A DNA stretch of 64,000 nucleotides from Teichococcus coralli (GCF_009829925.1 NZ_SNVJ01000021.1:28633-92632), one strand, 5' to 3'; positions 6,887 through 15,212 are shown, counted from the stretch's first letter. Numbers and translations: made by a program. The notes: generated by a model not told the origin, from the letters alone.

Positions 6887-8902
6887 GTGACCGTGGCACT
6901 CGCCTTCCTCCTGCTCGGCCTCCTGCTGCTGGCGCCGCTCGGTGCGCTGGCCGGGAGGGGCGCACGGCTCGTGCATGGGGGCGGGATCGCCGCCTCGGCC
7001 GGCTTCGCGCTGCTGGCGGTCGCGGAACTCGCGCTCGGCGGCGGCGGCGTGCTGCTGCTTCCCGTGGGTCCGCCCTGGGCGCCGCTCACCCTGGCGCTGG
7101 ACGGGCTTTCCGCCTGGTTCCTGCTGCTGCTCGGCCTGGTGGGCGTCGCCTGCGGCCTCTATGCCTGGGTGCACGAGGCCGCCGCGTCCCCGCGCCGGCT
7201 GGTGCCCTATCCGCTGTTCCTCGCCGGCATGGCGCTGACGCTGCTGGCCGCCGACGGCTTCACCCTGCTGCTCGGCTTCGAGGCCATGTCGCTTGCTTCC
7301 TGGGCGCTGCTCGCGGCTCGGCGGGGCGAGGCGGAGCGCGCGGCGGCGCGGCTCTATCTCGGCTTCGCGCTGTTTGGGGCCGCTTGCCTGATCCCGGCCG
7401 TGGGGCTGCTGGCGGGCCTCACCGGGGACCTCTCCTTCGCCGGCATGCGCGCCGCCCCGCCACAGGGCTGGGTGGCGGCCATGGTGATGGTGCTGGTGCT
7501 GCTCGGCGCCGGCTCCAAGGCGGGGCTGGTGCCGCTGCATGGCTGGCTGCCCGTCGCGCATCCTGTGGCGCCCAGCCATGTCTCGGCGCTGATGTCGGGC
7601 GCCATGACCAAGGTGGCGCTCTACGTGATCGCCCGGCTGGCGCTGGACCTTGGCGGGCCGGCCCAGCCGCTCGGCTGGGGCGTGCCGCTGCTGGTGCTGG
7701 GCGCGGCCTCCGCCCTGCTCGGCGCCCTGCGCGCGACGCAGGAAACCGACAGCAAGACGCTGCTGGCCTGCTCCACCATTGAGAACATCGGCGTCGTCGC
7801 CATGGCTTTCGGCCTTTCCGCAATGCTGCGCGCGGCCGATCTCGGGCCGCTCGCCGCGCTGGCGGCGGGGGCGGCGCTGCTGCACGCGCTGGGCCATGCG
7901 CTGTTCAAGACTCTGCTCTTTCTGGCCGCGGGCGAGGTGCAGCATGGCGCCGGCGCGCGCCATCTGGACCGGCTGGGCGGCCTGATCCACGCCATGCCTG
8001 TGGTGGCGGCCTGCGCCCTGGCCGGCGCCGCCGCGGCCGCCGCGCTGCCGCCGCTGGCGGGCTTTGCCGGCGAGTGGCTGCTGCTGCAGGCGCTGCTCTC
8101 CGCCTGGCGGGTGGGGGCGCTCGGCCTGCAGGTGCTGGTGGCCGCCTGCACGGCGGTGGCGGCGCTGTCCGCCGCGCTGGGGGCCGTGGCGATGCTGCGC
8201 CTCTGGGGCCTCACCTTTCTCGGCCGCCCGCGCACGCCCCGTACCCTGGGCGCGCAGGATGCCCATCCGGTCAGCCGCGCCGCCCTGATGGGGCTGGCCG
8301 GGCTGGTGGCGGTGGTCGGCCTGCTGCCGGGCGCGCTCCTGGCGCTCGGCGCGCCCGCCGTGGCGCGGATCAGCGGGCATGACGGCGTCGCCGAGGCCTC
8401 GCTTTGGCTGGTCGGCCCCTCGGCCTCCGGCTCGGGCTACCGGCCGCTGGCGCTGGCCGTCGTGCTGGCGCTGCTGCTGTTCGGGCTGGTGGCGCTGGTG
8501 CGGCACCTGTCGCCAGGCCCGGCGGCGCGCGGCCCGGTGTGGGATGGCGGCTTCATCGCCCCGCCGGCGCATCTGCCCTTCGGCGACCCTGCCACCCAGG
8601 CCAGCGCCGCGGGCTTCGCCCAGCCGCTGCGCCGAATGCTGGGCACCCCGCTGCTGGCGGCGCGCGAGGCCGTGCGGCGCCCGCCGCCCGGCAGCACGGA
8701 GGCGGCGCAACTGGAAAGCGGCTTCCACGATCCCGTGCTGCCGGCGCTGCTCCGCCCGTTGCTGCGGCTGCGGGATGCGCTGGCCATCGCGGCGGAGCGG
8801 CTGCGCGACCTGACCATCCGCCAGTTCCTTGGCCTCAGCTTCAGCACGCTGGTCGCGCTGCTGGCGCTGCTGGCCTGGCTTGGCGCGGGGGTGGCGCAGT
8901 GA
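6887..8902 (+). CDS. hyfB: Hydrogenase-4/Ehr-type complex antiporter-like subunit B (HyfB-like)
   Basis: A 671-residue polytopic membrane protein, the same length class as E. coli HyfB/HycC, homologous to the NuoL/M/N proton-pumping subunits of complex I. Recognisable segments include LLGFEAMSLASWALLAARR (around residue 125), KAGLVPLHGWLPVAHPVAPS with the conserved Lys and His (about 208-227), SALMSGAMTKVALY, and HALGHALFKTLLFL. It would carry one proton/ion channel of the membrane arm. The start is GTG 6887. Its stop overlaps the GTG of the next gene (GTGA), the first of a chain of translational couplings in this operon. It is the first gene of a six-gene set 6887-14180. Confidence 0.88.
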   Translation: MTVALAFLLLGLLLLAPLGALAGRGARLVHGGGIAASAGFALLAVAELALGGGGVLLLPVGPPWAPLTLALDGLSAWFLLLLGLVGVACGLYAWVHEAAASPRRLVPYPLFLAGMALTLLAADGFTLLLGFEAMSLASWALLAARRGEAERAAARLYLGFALFGAACLIPAVGLLAGLTGDLSFAGMRAAPPQGWVAAMVMVLVLLGAGSKAGLVPLHGWLPVAHPVAPSHVSALMSGAMTKVALYVIARLALDLGGPAQPLGWGVPLLVLGAASALLGALRATQETDSKTLLACSTIENIGVVAMAFGLSAMLRAADLGPLAALAAGAALLHALGHALFKTLLFLAAGEVQHGAGARHLDRLGGLIHAMPVVAACALAGAAAAAALPPLAGFAGEWLLLQALLSAWRVGALGLQVLVAACTAVAALSAALGAVAMLRLWGLTFLGRPRTPRTLGAQDAHPVSRAALMGLAGLVAVVGLLPGALLALGAPAVARISGHDGVAEASLWLVGPSASGSGYRPLALAVVLALLLFGLVALVRHLSPGPAARGPVWDGGFIAPPAHLPFGDPATQASAAGFAQPLRRMLGTPLLAAREAVRRPPPGSTEAAQLESGFHDPVLPALLRPLLRLRDALAIAAERLRDLTIRQFLGLSFSTLVALLALLAWLGAGVAQ

Positions 8903-9858
8903 CGCTGCTGCCCTCTCTCCTCGCCCAGCTCCTGCACCTGGCGCTGATGCTGGCCGTCGGGCCCTTGCTGGTGGGGCTGGTGCGCTGGCTGAAGGCGCGG
9001 CTGATGGGCCGGCAGGGGGCGAATCCCCTCCAGCCCTGGCGCGACCTGCTGAAGCTGCTGCGCAAGCAGCCGCTGCTGGCGGAGAACGCTTCGGTGGTCT
9101 CGCTGGCCGCGCCCTACGCCGCCCTGGGCGCCACGGCGGCGGCGGCGGCGCTGGTGCCGGGCTTCACGCATGGCATGCTGCTGGCGCCGATGGCGGACCT
9201 GATCCTGATCGCCGGGCTGCTGGCGCTGGCGCGCTTCGCCCTGGCGCTGGCGGCGATGGATGTCGGCACCGCCTTCGGCGACCTCGGCGCGGCGCGCGAG
9301 ATGAGCTTCGCCGCCTTCACCGAGCCGGCCTTCATGCTGGCCGTGCTGGCCTTCGCCATGCTCGCCGGCACCACCAACCTGGACGCCGTCGGCAGCCTGC
9401 TGCAGGAGGGGATGGTGGGGCTGCGCGTCACCCTCGGCCTGGCGTCGCTGGCGCTGCTGGCGGTGGCGCTGGCCGAGAACGGCCGCCTGCCGGTGGACAA
9501 CCCCGCCACCCATCTGGAGCTGACCATGGTGCATGAGGCGATGTTGCTGGAATCCTCCGGCCGGCAACTCGCGCTGTGGGAAATGCAGGGCGCGCTGCGG
9601 CTGGCCTTGTGGCTGAGCCTGCTGGCCGCGCTGTTCCTTCCCTTCGGCACTGCGCCGGCCGATGCGGGCCCGCTGGCCTGGCTGTTCGGCCTGCTGGCCT
9701 GGGCGATCAAGCTCGGCCTGCTGGCGGTGGCGCTGGCCATCCTCGAGAGCGTCATCGCCAAGATGCGTGTCTTCCGGGTCCCCGAGTTCCTCGGCGCGGC
9801 GCTGCTGCTGGCGCTGCTGGGGGCGGTGTTCCTTTTCCTCTCCACCGGCCTGGCCTGA
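8899..9858 (+). CDS. hyfC: Hydrogenase-4/Ehr-type complex NuoH-like subunit (HyfC-like)
   Basis: A 319-residue multi-spanning membrane protein of the HyfC/HycD/NuoH family, which links the soluble arm to the ion-pumping arm. Diagnostic pieces are LKARLMGRQGANPLQPWRDL (about 31-50), FGDLGAAREMSFAAFTEP (about 130-147), ENGRLPVDNPATHLELTMVH with the acidic loop (about 195-214), and ESVIAKMRVFRVPEFLG near the C-terminus. The start GTG 8899 overlaps the stop of hyfB by 4 bases. Length matches E. coli HyfC. It probably forms the quinone- or redox-coupling cavity of the complex, which is family knowledge rather than something visible here. Confidence 0.9.
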   Translation: MTLLPSLLAQLLHLALMLAVGPLLVGLVRWLKARLMGRQGANPLQPWRDLLKLLRKQPLLAENASVVSLAAPYAALGATAAAAALVPGFTHGMLLAPMADLILIAGLLALARFALALAAMDVGTAFGDLGAAREMSFAAFTEPAFMLAVLAFAMLAGTTNLDAVGSLLQEGMVGLRVTLGLASLALLAVALAENGRLPVDNPATHLELTMVHEAMLLESSGRQLALWEMQGALRLALWLSLLAALFLPFGTAPADAGPLAWLFGLLAWAIKLGLLAVALAILESVIAKMRVFRVPEFLGAALLLALLGAVFLFLSTGLA

Positions 9859-9870
9859 GGGGCGCGCGGC

Positions 9871-10554
9871 ATGGGCTTCGGGCAGCTTTCCTATGACGTG
9901 GCGCACCTGCTGGCCGGAACCGTGCTGCTGCTTTCCTTTCTGCTGCTCTACCAGCGGCGCATCAGCGCGGTGATCAGCACCTTTGCCGCCCAGGGCGCGG
10001 CGCTGGCGCTGGCCGTGGCCTGGCAGGGCTGGGCGCAGGGCGCGCCGGGGCTCTACGTGACGGCTCTCGTCGCCGCTACCGCCAAGGCGGTGCTGATCCC
10101 GTTGGCGCTGCGCGCGCTGGTGCGCCGCTTCGGCCTGCACCGCAGCGTTGAGCCCGCGCTCGGCATCGGGGCCGGCTTGATCGTCGGCGTGGGGCTGGTG
10201 GCGCTGGCCATCCTCGTGGTGCTGCCCGCCACCACCGGCGCCGGGGCCCTGGCGCGGGAGGACCTGGCGATGGCCCTTTCCGTCGTGCTGCTGGGCATGC
10301 TGATGATGATCACCCGGCGGCAGGCGATCAGCCAGGTGATTGGCCTGCTGAGCCTGGAGAACGGGTTGGTGCTGGCCGCCGCCGGGGTGCGGGGGCTGCC
10401 GCTGGTGGTGGAGCTCTCGACCGCCGCGCTTGTGCTGGTGCTGGCGGGGATGGCGGGCTTCTTCGCCTTCCACCTGCGTGCCAGCTTCGCCAGCCTGGAC
10501 CTTTCCCTGCTGCACCGCCACCGCGGCGAGCGCGCCGAGGCGGAGCGCCCATGA
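9871..10554 (+). CDS. hyfE: Hydrogenase-4 component E (HyfE-like, NuoK-like)
   Basis: A 227-residue membrane protein with about seven hydrophobic segments, similar in size to HyfE, whose C-terminal part resembles NuoK. Visible features are AHLLAGTVLLLSFLLLYQRR near the N-terminus, ALRALVRRFGLHRSVEP, and MMITRRQAISQVIGLLSLEN (about 148-167), where the NuoK-type MxRRxx...GLLSLENG signature carries the conserved Glu in the membrane. A GAGGGG Shine-Dalgarno sequence precedes ATG 9871 by about 9 bases, and the stop overlaps the next ATG (ATGA at 10551-10554). Confidence 0.88.
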   Translation: MGFGQLSYDVAHLLAGTVLLLSFLLLYQRRISAVISTFAAQGAALALAVAWQGWAQGAPGLYVTALVAATAKAVLIPLALRALVRRFGLHRSVEPALGIGAGLIVGVGLVALAILVVLPATTGAGALAREDLAMALSVVLLGMLMMITRRQAISQVIGLLSLENGLVLAAAGVRGLPLVVELSTAALVLVLAGMAGFFAFHLRASFASLDLSLLHRHRGERAEAERP

Positions 10555-12038
10555 GCGCCTGGATGCCGCCGGACCTCGCCCTGCCCCTGCTGCTGGTGGC
10601 GCTGCCCTTCCTGGGCGGCGCGGCGCTGGCGGCCATTCCCTCGCTGCGGCTTGCGGCGCTGCTGAACATTGCTCTGGCGCTGGCCGGCTTCCTGCTGGCC
10701 CTCGGCCTGCTGGCGCTGCCACGAGGCCAGGGCGAGGCCGCGTGGCTGCTGCACCTCGACGCGCTGAACCTGCCGCTGCTGCTGCTCGGCGCCCTTGTCG
10801 GGCTGACCACCGCCTGCTTCTCCGCCGCCACGGTGGGCGGTGAGGGGTTCAGCCCGCGCGCCGGGCGTGCCTACCACGCGGCCTTCCAGGTCTTCCTTGG
10901 CGCCAACCACCTGGCGCTGCTGGCCGACAATCTCGGGCTGATGTGGGTGGCGATCGAGCTCGCCACCTTCGCCACCGTGCTGATGGTGGCCTTGCACCGC
11001 ACGCCGGCGGCGCTGGAGGCGGCCTGGAAGTTCCTGATCCTTTGCGGCGTCGGCATCGCCCTGGCCTTGTTCGGCACCATCGTGCTGGCCATGGCGGCGC
11101 TGCCCTTCGCCGGTGATGGCGGGGCGGCGCTCTCCTTCTCCATGCTGATGCGGGTGGGGCGCGAGGCCGATCCCGGACTGCTGACCCTGGCCTTCATCTT
11201 CCTGCTGGTCGGCTACGGCACCAAGGCGGGATTGGTGCCGCTGCATTCCTGGCTGCCCGATGCCCATGCCGAGGGACCCATGGCGATCTCCGCCGTGCTC
11301 TCCGGCCTGCTGCTGAACGCGGCGCTGCATGCGGTGCTGCGCGCCAAGGCGGTGGTGGCGCTGAACCCGGGCCTGCTGCCGCCGGGCGCCCTCATGATGG
11401 CCATGGGCCTCGCCTCGCTGCTGCTGGCCGCCCTTTCGCTGTGGCGGCGGCGGGATGCGCGGCGCTTTTTCGCCTGGAGCAGCATCGAGCACATCGGCCT
11501 CGCGGCCTTCGCCTTCGGCCTGGGCGGGCCGGCGGCGCTGGCGGGGATGCTTCACCTGCTCGGCCATTCCCTGGTGAAGAGCGCCATCTTTTTCGGCCTG
11601 GGACGGGCGACGGTGCTGCGCGGCAGCCAGCAGCTTGCCGCGCTGGGTGGGCTGGTGGCGACCCATCCGCGGCTCGGCTGGTCCCTGGTGCTGGCCATGC
11701 TGGCCATCGCGGGGCTGCCGCCCTTTTCCATTTTCGCCAGCGAGTTCCTGCTGATGCAGCAGACGGTGGCGCGGATGCCCTGGCTGGCGCTGCCGCTCGG
11801 CCTTGGCCTGCTGCTCGCCGCGCTGGCGACGGTGCAGGCGATGCAGGCCATTGGCCTCGGGCCGCCGCCGGCCGCGGTGACGCTTCGCGCGGTGCCTTCC
11901 CTGCTCGGTCCGCGGCTGGATGCCTGGGCGGCGCTGGCACCGCTGCACCTGCACCTGCTGCTCGCCCTGCTGCTCGGCCTGGCGCTGCCGGCGCCGCTGC
12001 TGAGGATGCTGCTGGACGCCGCGAGGATCGCCGGATGA
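10551..12038 (+). CDS. hyfF: Hydrogenase-4/Ehr-type complex antiporter-like subunit F (HyfF-like)
   Basis: A 495-residue polytopic membrane protein, the second NuoL/M/N-like channel subunit of the operon. It shows GLMWVAIELATFATVLMVAL with the conserved Glu (about 128-147), GTKAGLVPLHSWLPDAHAEG with the Lys-Pro-His pattern (about 223-242), SAVLSGLLLNAAL, and FAWSSIEHIGLAAFAFG followed by HLLGHSLVKSAIFF. The protein is typical in length for HyfF. It is translationally coupled by ATGA overlaps to both hyfE and the following large-subunit gene. With HyfB it gives this complex two antiporter-like modules. Confidence 0.9.
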   Translation: MSAWMPPDLALPLLLVALPFLGGAALAAIPSLRLAALLNIALALAGFLLALGLLALPRGQGEAAWLLHLDALNLPLLLLGALVGLTTACFSAATVGGEGFSPRAGRAYHAAFQVFLGANHLALLADNLGLMWVAIELATFATVLMVALHRTPAALEAAWKFLILCGVGIALALFGTIVLAMAALPFAGDGGAALSFSMLMRVGREADPGLLTLAFIFLLVGYGTKAGLVPLHSWLPDAHAEGPMAISAVLSGLLLNAALHAVLRAKAVVALNPGLLPPGALMMAMGLASLLLAALSLWRRRDARRFFAWSSIEHIGLAAFAFGLGGPAALAGMLHLLGHSLVKSAIFFGLGRATVLRGSQQLAALGGLVATHPRLGWSLVLAMLAIAGLPPFSIFASEFLLMQQTVARMPWLALPLGLGLLLAALATVQAMQAIGLGPPPAAVTLRAVPSLLGPRLDAWAALAPLHLHLLLALLLGLALPAPLLRMLLDAARIAG

Positions 12039-13537
12039 GCGGCCCCGCCACCCGCCTGATCCTTTCCGGCACGGCGCGCACGCCGTTCCGCCGCGAGCTG
12101 GAGCCGGCCGCCTGGGCCGGGCTGCCGGGGGCGCTGCGCCAGCAGCCCGACCTGGAGCTGCTGGCGCTCTGGGCGGAGATCGGCGCCGTGCATGCCGCCT
12201 TCCGTCCGTCCGGCGGCGGCTCGCTGCTGCTCGCCAGCACGGCGGCGGAGGGCAACTACCCCGCGCTCTCGCCTGCCCGCCCGGCGGCCTCCTGGTTCGA
12301 GCGCGCCATCGCCGACCTCTGGGGCCTGCGCGCCGAAGGCGGGGTGGACGGGCGGCCCTGGCTGGACCATGGCCGCTGGGGCTTCGCGGCGCCGCTTTCC
12401 GCCCGGCCTCTCGCGCAGGCCAGCGAGCCGCCGCAGCCGGAGTTCCTGCCCGCCGAAGGGGAGGGGGTGCACCAGATCCCGGTCGGGCCGATCCATGCCG
12501 GGATCATCGAGCCCGGGCATTTCCGCCTCCATGTGCAGGGCGAGGCCATTGTCCGGCTGGAGGCGCGTCTGGGCTACGCGCACAAGGGCACGCTGGGGCT
12601 GATGCGTGGCCGGTCGCCGCGCTCGGCGGCCCGGCTGGCGGCCCGGCTTTCCGGCGATTCCACGGTGGCGCATGCCTGGGCCTTCGCTCAGGCGGCGGAA
12701 GCGGCGCTCGGCGTCGCGGTGCCGCCACGCGCGGCGCTGCTGCGCGGGCTGATGGCGGAGCTGGAGCGGATCGGCAACCACCTGAGCGACTGGGGCTCCC
12801 TTTGCAACGACGCCGCCTTCGCCTGGCCGCATGCCCGTTGCGGGGCGCTGCGCGAGGGGGTGCTGCGCGCCAGTGAGGCGGCTTTCGGCCATCGGCTGCT
12901 GATGGACCGCGTGGTGCCGGGCGGCGTCTCGATCGACATCGCGCCTTCGGGCGTGGCGGCGATCCGCGAGGCGCTGGCGCTGGTCGCGGCCGAGATGCCG
13001 GCGCTGCGGCGTGTCACGGAAGACCATGCCAGCCTGCAGGACCGGCTGGCCGGTACCGGCGTGCTGCGCCCGGACTGGGCCGCGGCCTTCGCGGCGGGAG
13101 GCTTCGTCGGCCGCGCCTCGGGGCGCGACTTCGACGCCCGGCGGGACCTTCCCTACGCGCCCTATGATGCGCTGCCTTTCACGGTGCCCGTGCTGCAGGC
13201 GGGCGATGTGGAGGCGCGGCTGAGCATCCGGCTGGAGGAGCTGGCGCAGAGCCTGGCGCTTGTCGCCGCGCTGCTGGAGCGGCTGGAGCCAGGCGACACG
13301 CTGGTTTCGCTGCCGGTGCGGAGCGGCGAGGGGCTGGGCGTGGTGGAGGGCTTCCGCGGCGAGGTGCTGTGCTGGATGGCGCTGGGCGAGGACGGGCTGA
13401 TCCGCAGCGCCTTTCTGCGCGACCCTTCCTGGCTGCAATGGCCGCTGCTGGAGGTGGCGGTGGAGGGCAACATCGTTGCCGACTTCCCGCTCTGCAACAA
13501 GTCGTTCAACTGCTCCTACAGCGGGGTGGACCTGTGA
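12035..13537 (+). CDS. hyfG: Hydrogenase-4 large-subunit homologue (NuoC/D-like fusion) lacking NiFe ligands
   Basis: A 500-residue soluble protein fusing a NuoC-like N-terminal domain (WFERAIADLWGL, about 90-101) to a NuoD/hydrogenase large-subunit domain (GYAHKGTLGLMRG, about 179-191; AELERIGNHLSDWG). In HyfG/HycE the L1 motif RVCGIC and the L2 motif DPCxxC bind the NiFe centre. Here L1 reads R204-LSGDSTVAHA with Ser206 and Ser209 in place of both Cys. L2 is replaced by FPLCNKSFNCSYSG at the C-terminus, whose C487 and C493 are spaced C-x5-C rather than CxxC. No C-terminal processing peptide follows. The protein therefore cannot hold a normal NiFe site, and the operon is better described as an Ehr-like, hydrogenase-related complex. 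The gene symbol reflects homology only. Confidence 0.85.
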   Translation: MSGPATRLILSGTARTPFRRELEPAAWAGLPGALRQQPDLELLALWAEIGAVHAAFRPSGGGSLLLASTAAEGNYPALSPARPAASWFERAIADLWGLRAEGGVDGRPWLDHGRWGFAAPLSARPLAQASEPPQPEFLPAEGEGVHQIPVGPIHAGIIEPGHFRLHVQGEAIVRLEARLGYAHKGTLGLMRGRSPRSAARLAARLSGDSTVAHAWAFAQAAEAALGVAVPPRAALLRGLMAELERIGNHLSDWGSLCNDAAFAWPHARCGALREGVLRASEAAFGHRLLMDRVVPGGVSIDIAPSGVAAIREALALVAAEMPALRRVTEDHASLQDRLAGTGVLRPDWAAAFAAGGFVGRASGRDFDARRDLPYAPYDALPFTVPVLQAGDVEARLSIRLEELAQSLALVAALLERLEPGDTLVSLPVRSGEGLGVVEGFRGEVLCWMALGEDGLIRSAFLRDPSWLQWPLLEVAVEGNIVADFPLCNKSFNCSYSGVDL

Positions 13538-13572
13538 CGCCGCCGCCGCGCCGCGCACCGGCGGAAGGACGA

Positions 13573-13600
13573 CGGGGCTCCGGGGGAATCCCCTGCCGCG
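13573..13600. repeat. Degenerate GGGGGA hairpin between the large- and small-subunit genes
   Basis: The 94-base spacer between the last two genes of the complex contains GGGGCTCCGGGGGAATCCCC, with a short GGGG-AATCCCC stem, resembling the hairpin family found at gene ends elsewhere. It breaks the otherwise overlapping operon and could lower expression of the downstream gene. It is the weakest family member. Confidence 0.4.
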
Positions 13601-13631
13601 GCCTTTCCCCTTTTCCCGCGAGGGCGCTCCG

Positions 13632-14180
13632 ATGCTTTGGCCGAGCCTGATCCGCAGCCTGTTCCGCCGCCCGCTGAGCGAGCCGGCGCCGTCCCCCGCA
13701 GAGGCCACGGTCACCGCCCTGGCGGAGCGCCTGGAAGCCGCCGCGCAAGTTCGGCTGGGGCGCAGCCTGGCCATCCGGCACGTCGATTCCGGTTCCTGCA
13801 ACGGCTGCGAGCTGGAGGTGAACGCGCTGTCCGGCGTGGTCTATGACCTGGAGCGGTTCGGGCTGCGCTTCGTCGCCTCGCCGCGCCATGCCGACGTGCT
13901 GCTGGTCACCGGCCCCGCCTGCCACAACATGGCGGAGGCGATGCAGCGGGCCTTCCTCTGCACGCCGGACCCGAAATGGGTGGTGGCGGTGGGTGACTGC
14001 GCGCTGGATGGCGGGGTGTTCCGCGACAGCTATGCCGTGGCGGGCGGCGTGGACCGCGTGCTGCCGGTGGACCTGGTGATCCCGGGTTGCCCGCCCAGCC
14101 CGGCGATGCTGCTGGAAGGTCTGCTCTCGCTGCTCGCCGTGCAGGAGGAGGCGGGCGAAGACGAGGTGCCGGGCAACTGA
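13632..14180 (+). CDS. hyfI: Hydrogenase-4 small-subunit homologue (NuoB/HyfI-like [4Fe-4S] protein)
   Basis: A 182-residue soluble protein of the NuoB/HyfI/HycG family carrying the proximal (N2-type) [4Fe-4S] cluster. All four cluster cysteines are visible: C56 and C59 in DSGSCNGCELEV, C123 in VAVGDCALDGGVF and C153 in VIPGCPPSP. Unlike the partner large subunit, this protein keeps its metal ligands, so the electron-transfer site is conserved while the NiFe site is lost. It is shorter than E. coli HyfI (about 250), lacking the C-terminal extension. It ends the six-gene operon. No ferredoxin-like HyfA/HyfH subunit, formate dehydrogenase or hydrogenase maturation gene is adjacent. Confidence 0.88.
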   Translation: MLWPSLIRSLFRRPLSEPAPSPAEATVTALAERLEAAAQVRLGRSLAIRHVDSGSCNGCELEVNALSGVVYDLERFGLRFVASPRHADVLLVTGPACHNMAEAMQRAFLCTPDPKWVVAVGDCALDGGVFRDSYAVAGGVDRVLPVDLVIPGCPPSPAMLLEGLLSLLAVQEEAGEDEVPGN

Positions 14181-14317
14181 ACAGGAAGCGGGCCGGCAGG
14201 ATCTTCCTGCCGGCCCGCAACGCCGCGCTGCCGCGGGAAACCCTCCGGGAGCCGGCGGACCGGGCGGTGCCTCACCGGGGAAGAGGCGGCCGCCCAGTAT
14301 CCCCCGGTGTGGCGCCT

Positions 14318-14425
14318 TAGAGCAGATCCCGTTCCGATGGCATCATCGGGACGGGTGAAGATGCTCGTCAAAACAAACGGCTAGAGCGTTTCCCGTGAGC
14401 CAGTGCGAACGGAAAATGCTCTAGC
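14318..14425. mobile_element. 108-bp MITE-like element, copy 2
   Basis: This is the second copy of the element at 1377-1484, about 93% identical over the same 108 bases. The first hairpin (arms 14328-14339 and 14344-14355) carries a paired change relative to copy 1: a C-G pair becomes T-A, so the stem is kept. The second hairpin is extended outward to the terminal TA. Its right end overlaps the stop codon of the minus-strand small gene at 14421-14651. It lies just downstream of the hyf-like operon. Confidence 0.7.
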
Positions 14426-14651
14426 CGACCGGACGGTGGGTGCGGCGGGCGCGGGCGGCGTGCCGCGAAGGGGTCTTGTGCTTCACGGCCGCATGGCGGC
14501 GGTGGTGCGACGTGTGCGCCGCCGCGTGCTGCGCCGAGCGGGCGCTCCTGTGCTGCGGGGTCGCAGCCTCGGCGGTGCCGGAAAGGCCGGCAAGGGCGAG
14601 CGGCGCGGCCAGCGCGAAGGCGGCGAGCAGAAAGCGGAACGACCGGAGCAT
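14421..14651 (-). CDS. Small secreted His/Ala/Arg-rich protein
   Basis: A 76-residue protein with a good signal peptide (MLRSFRFLLAAFALAAPLAL, cleavage near GTAEAA) followed by a very basic, histidine- and alanine-rich tail (QHAAAHTSHHRRHAAVKHK). AGGAAA lies about 10 bases upstream of ATG 14651, which favours this start over one 23 codons upstream. The stop codon TAG lies inside the right end of the MITE-like element, so the C-terminus may have been altered by the insertion. Function unknown. The composition resembles the secreted protein at 22417-22878. Its histidines could bind metal ions, but this is only a suggestion. Confidence 0.6.
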   Translation of the reverse strand: MLRSFRFLLAAFALAAPLALAGLSGTAEAATPQHRSARSAQHAAAHTSHHRRHAAVKHKTPSRHAARARRTHRPVG

Positions 14652-14786
14652 GTGTGCGGATTTCCTGATGCGGGGAGCCGTGATCTCGTGGCCCCTCATC
14701 GCCAGCATGCCGGACGGCACCTCTCGGCTGCATGAGCCGTGCCTGAAATCGCCGTTAGCTTTGGCCTGGCCGGAGGGGGCGGGACC

Positions 14787-15212
14787 TCAGAGCAGCGCCA
14801 GCAGCTGCAGTTCGCGCCGCAGCTCGGGCGGCAGGGCGGCGATGCCGGAGGCATCCTCGGAGGGCGCGGCAAGGTCGGGCGGGGCGGTCTCCGCCTGCAG
14901 GTAGCGCCAGCCCTGAAAGGGCTTCATCGGCCGCGCGGCGACGGCGATCAGCTCCGGATGCAGCACCAGCGCGGCATGGGGGGCGCCATCCGAGGCCTGC
15001 TCGGCGCGGATGTCGAGGATGCGCTGGCGGACGCAGACGAAGCCGGCGACCACCCAGTACAGCGAGCCGCCCTCAAGCACCTCCTCGGCCCGCTTCGGGG
15101 CCATGCGGGTGAGGTGCCGGAGCGGCGGGTCGAGCCGGGCGCGGCGCTCCTGGCCGGTGCGAAGGGTGGCCACGTCGCGCGGGCCGACGCAGAGCTTGAT
15201 GAGGTGCAGCAC
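14787..15212 (-). CDS. DUF1489 family protein
   Basis: A 141-residue cytoplasmic protein matching the alphaproteobacterial DUF1489 family: it starts LHLIKLCVGPRDVATLR, then LRHLTRMAPKRAEEVL, GGSLYWVVAGFVCVRQRILD (about 52-71) and KPFQGWRYL (about 107-115). The family has no known biochemical role. The start is taken as GTG 15212, directly before LHLIKL, since the family begins with M-x-HLIKL-type sequence; there is no strong Shine-Dalgarno sequence. It is divergent from asd, sharing a 210-base upstream region with short direct repeats. Confidence 0.8.
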   Translation of the reverse strand: MLHLIKLCVGPRDVATLRTGQERRARLDPPLRHLTRMAPKRAEEVLEGGSLYWVVAGFVCVRQRILDIRAEQASDGAPHAALVLHPELIAVAARPMKPFQGWRYLQAETAPPDLAAPSEDASGIAALPPELRRELQLLALL

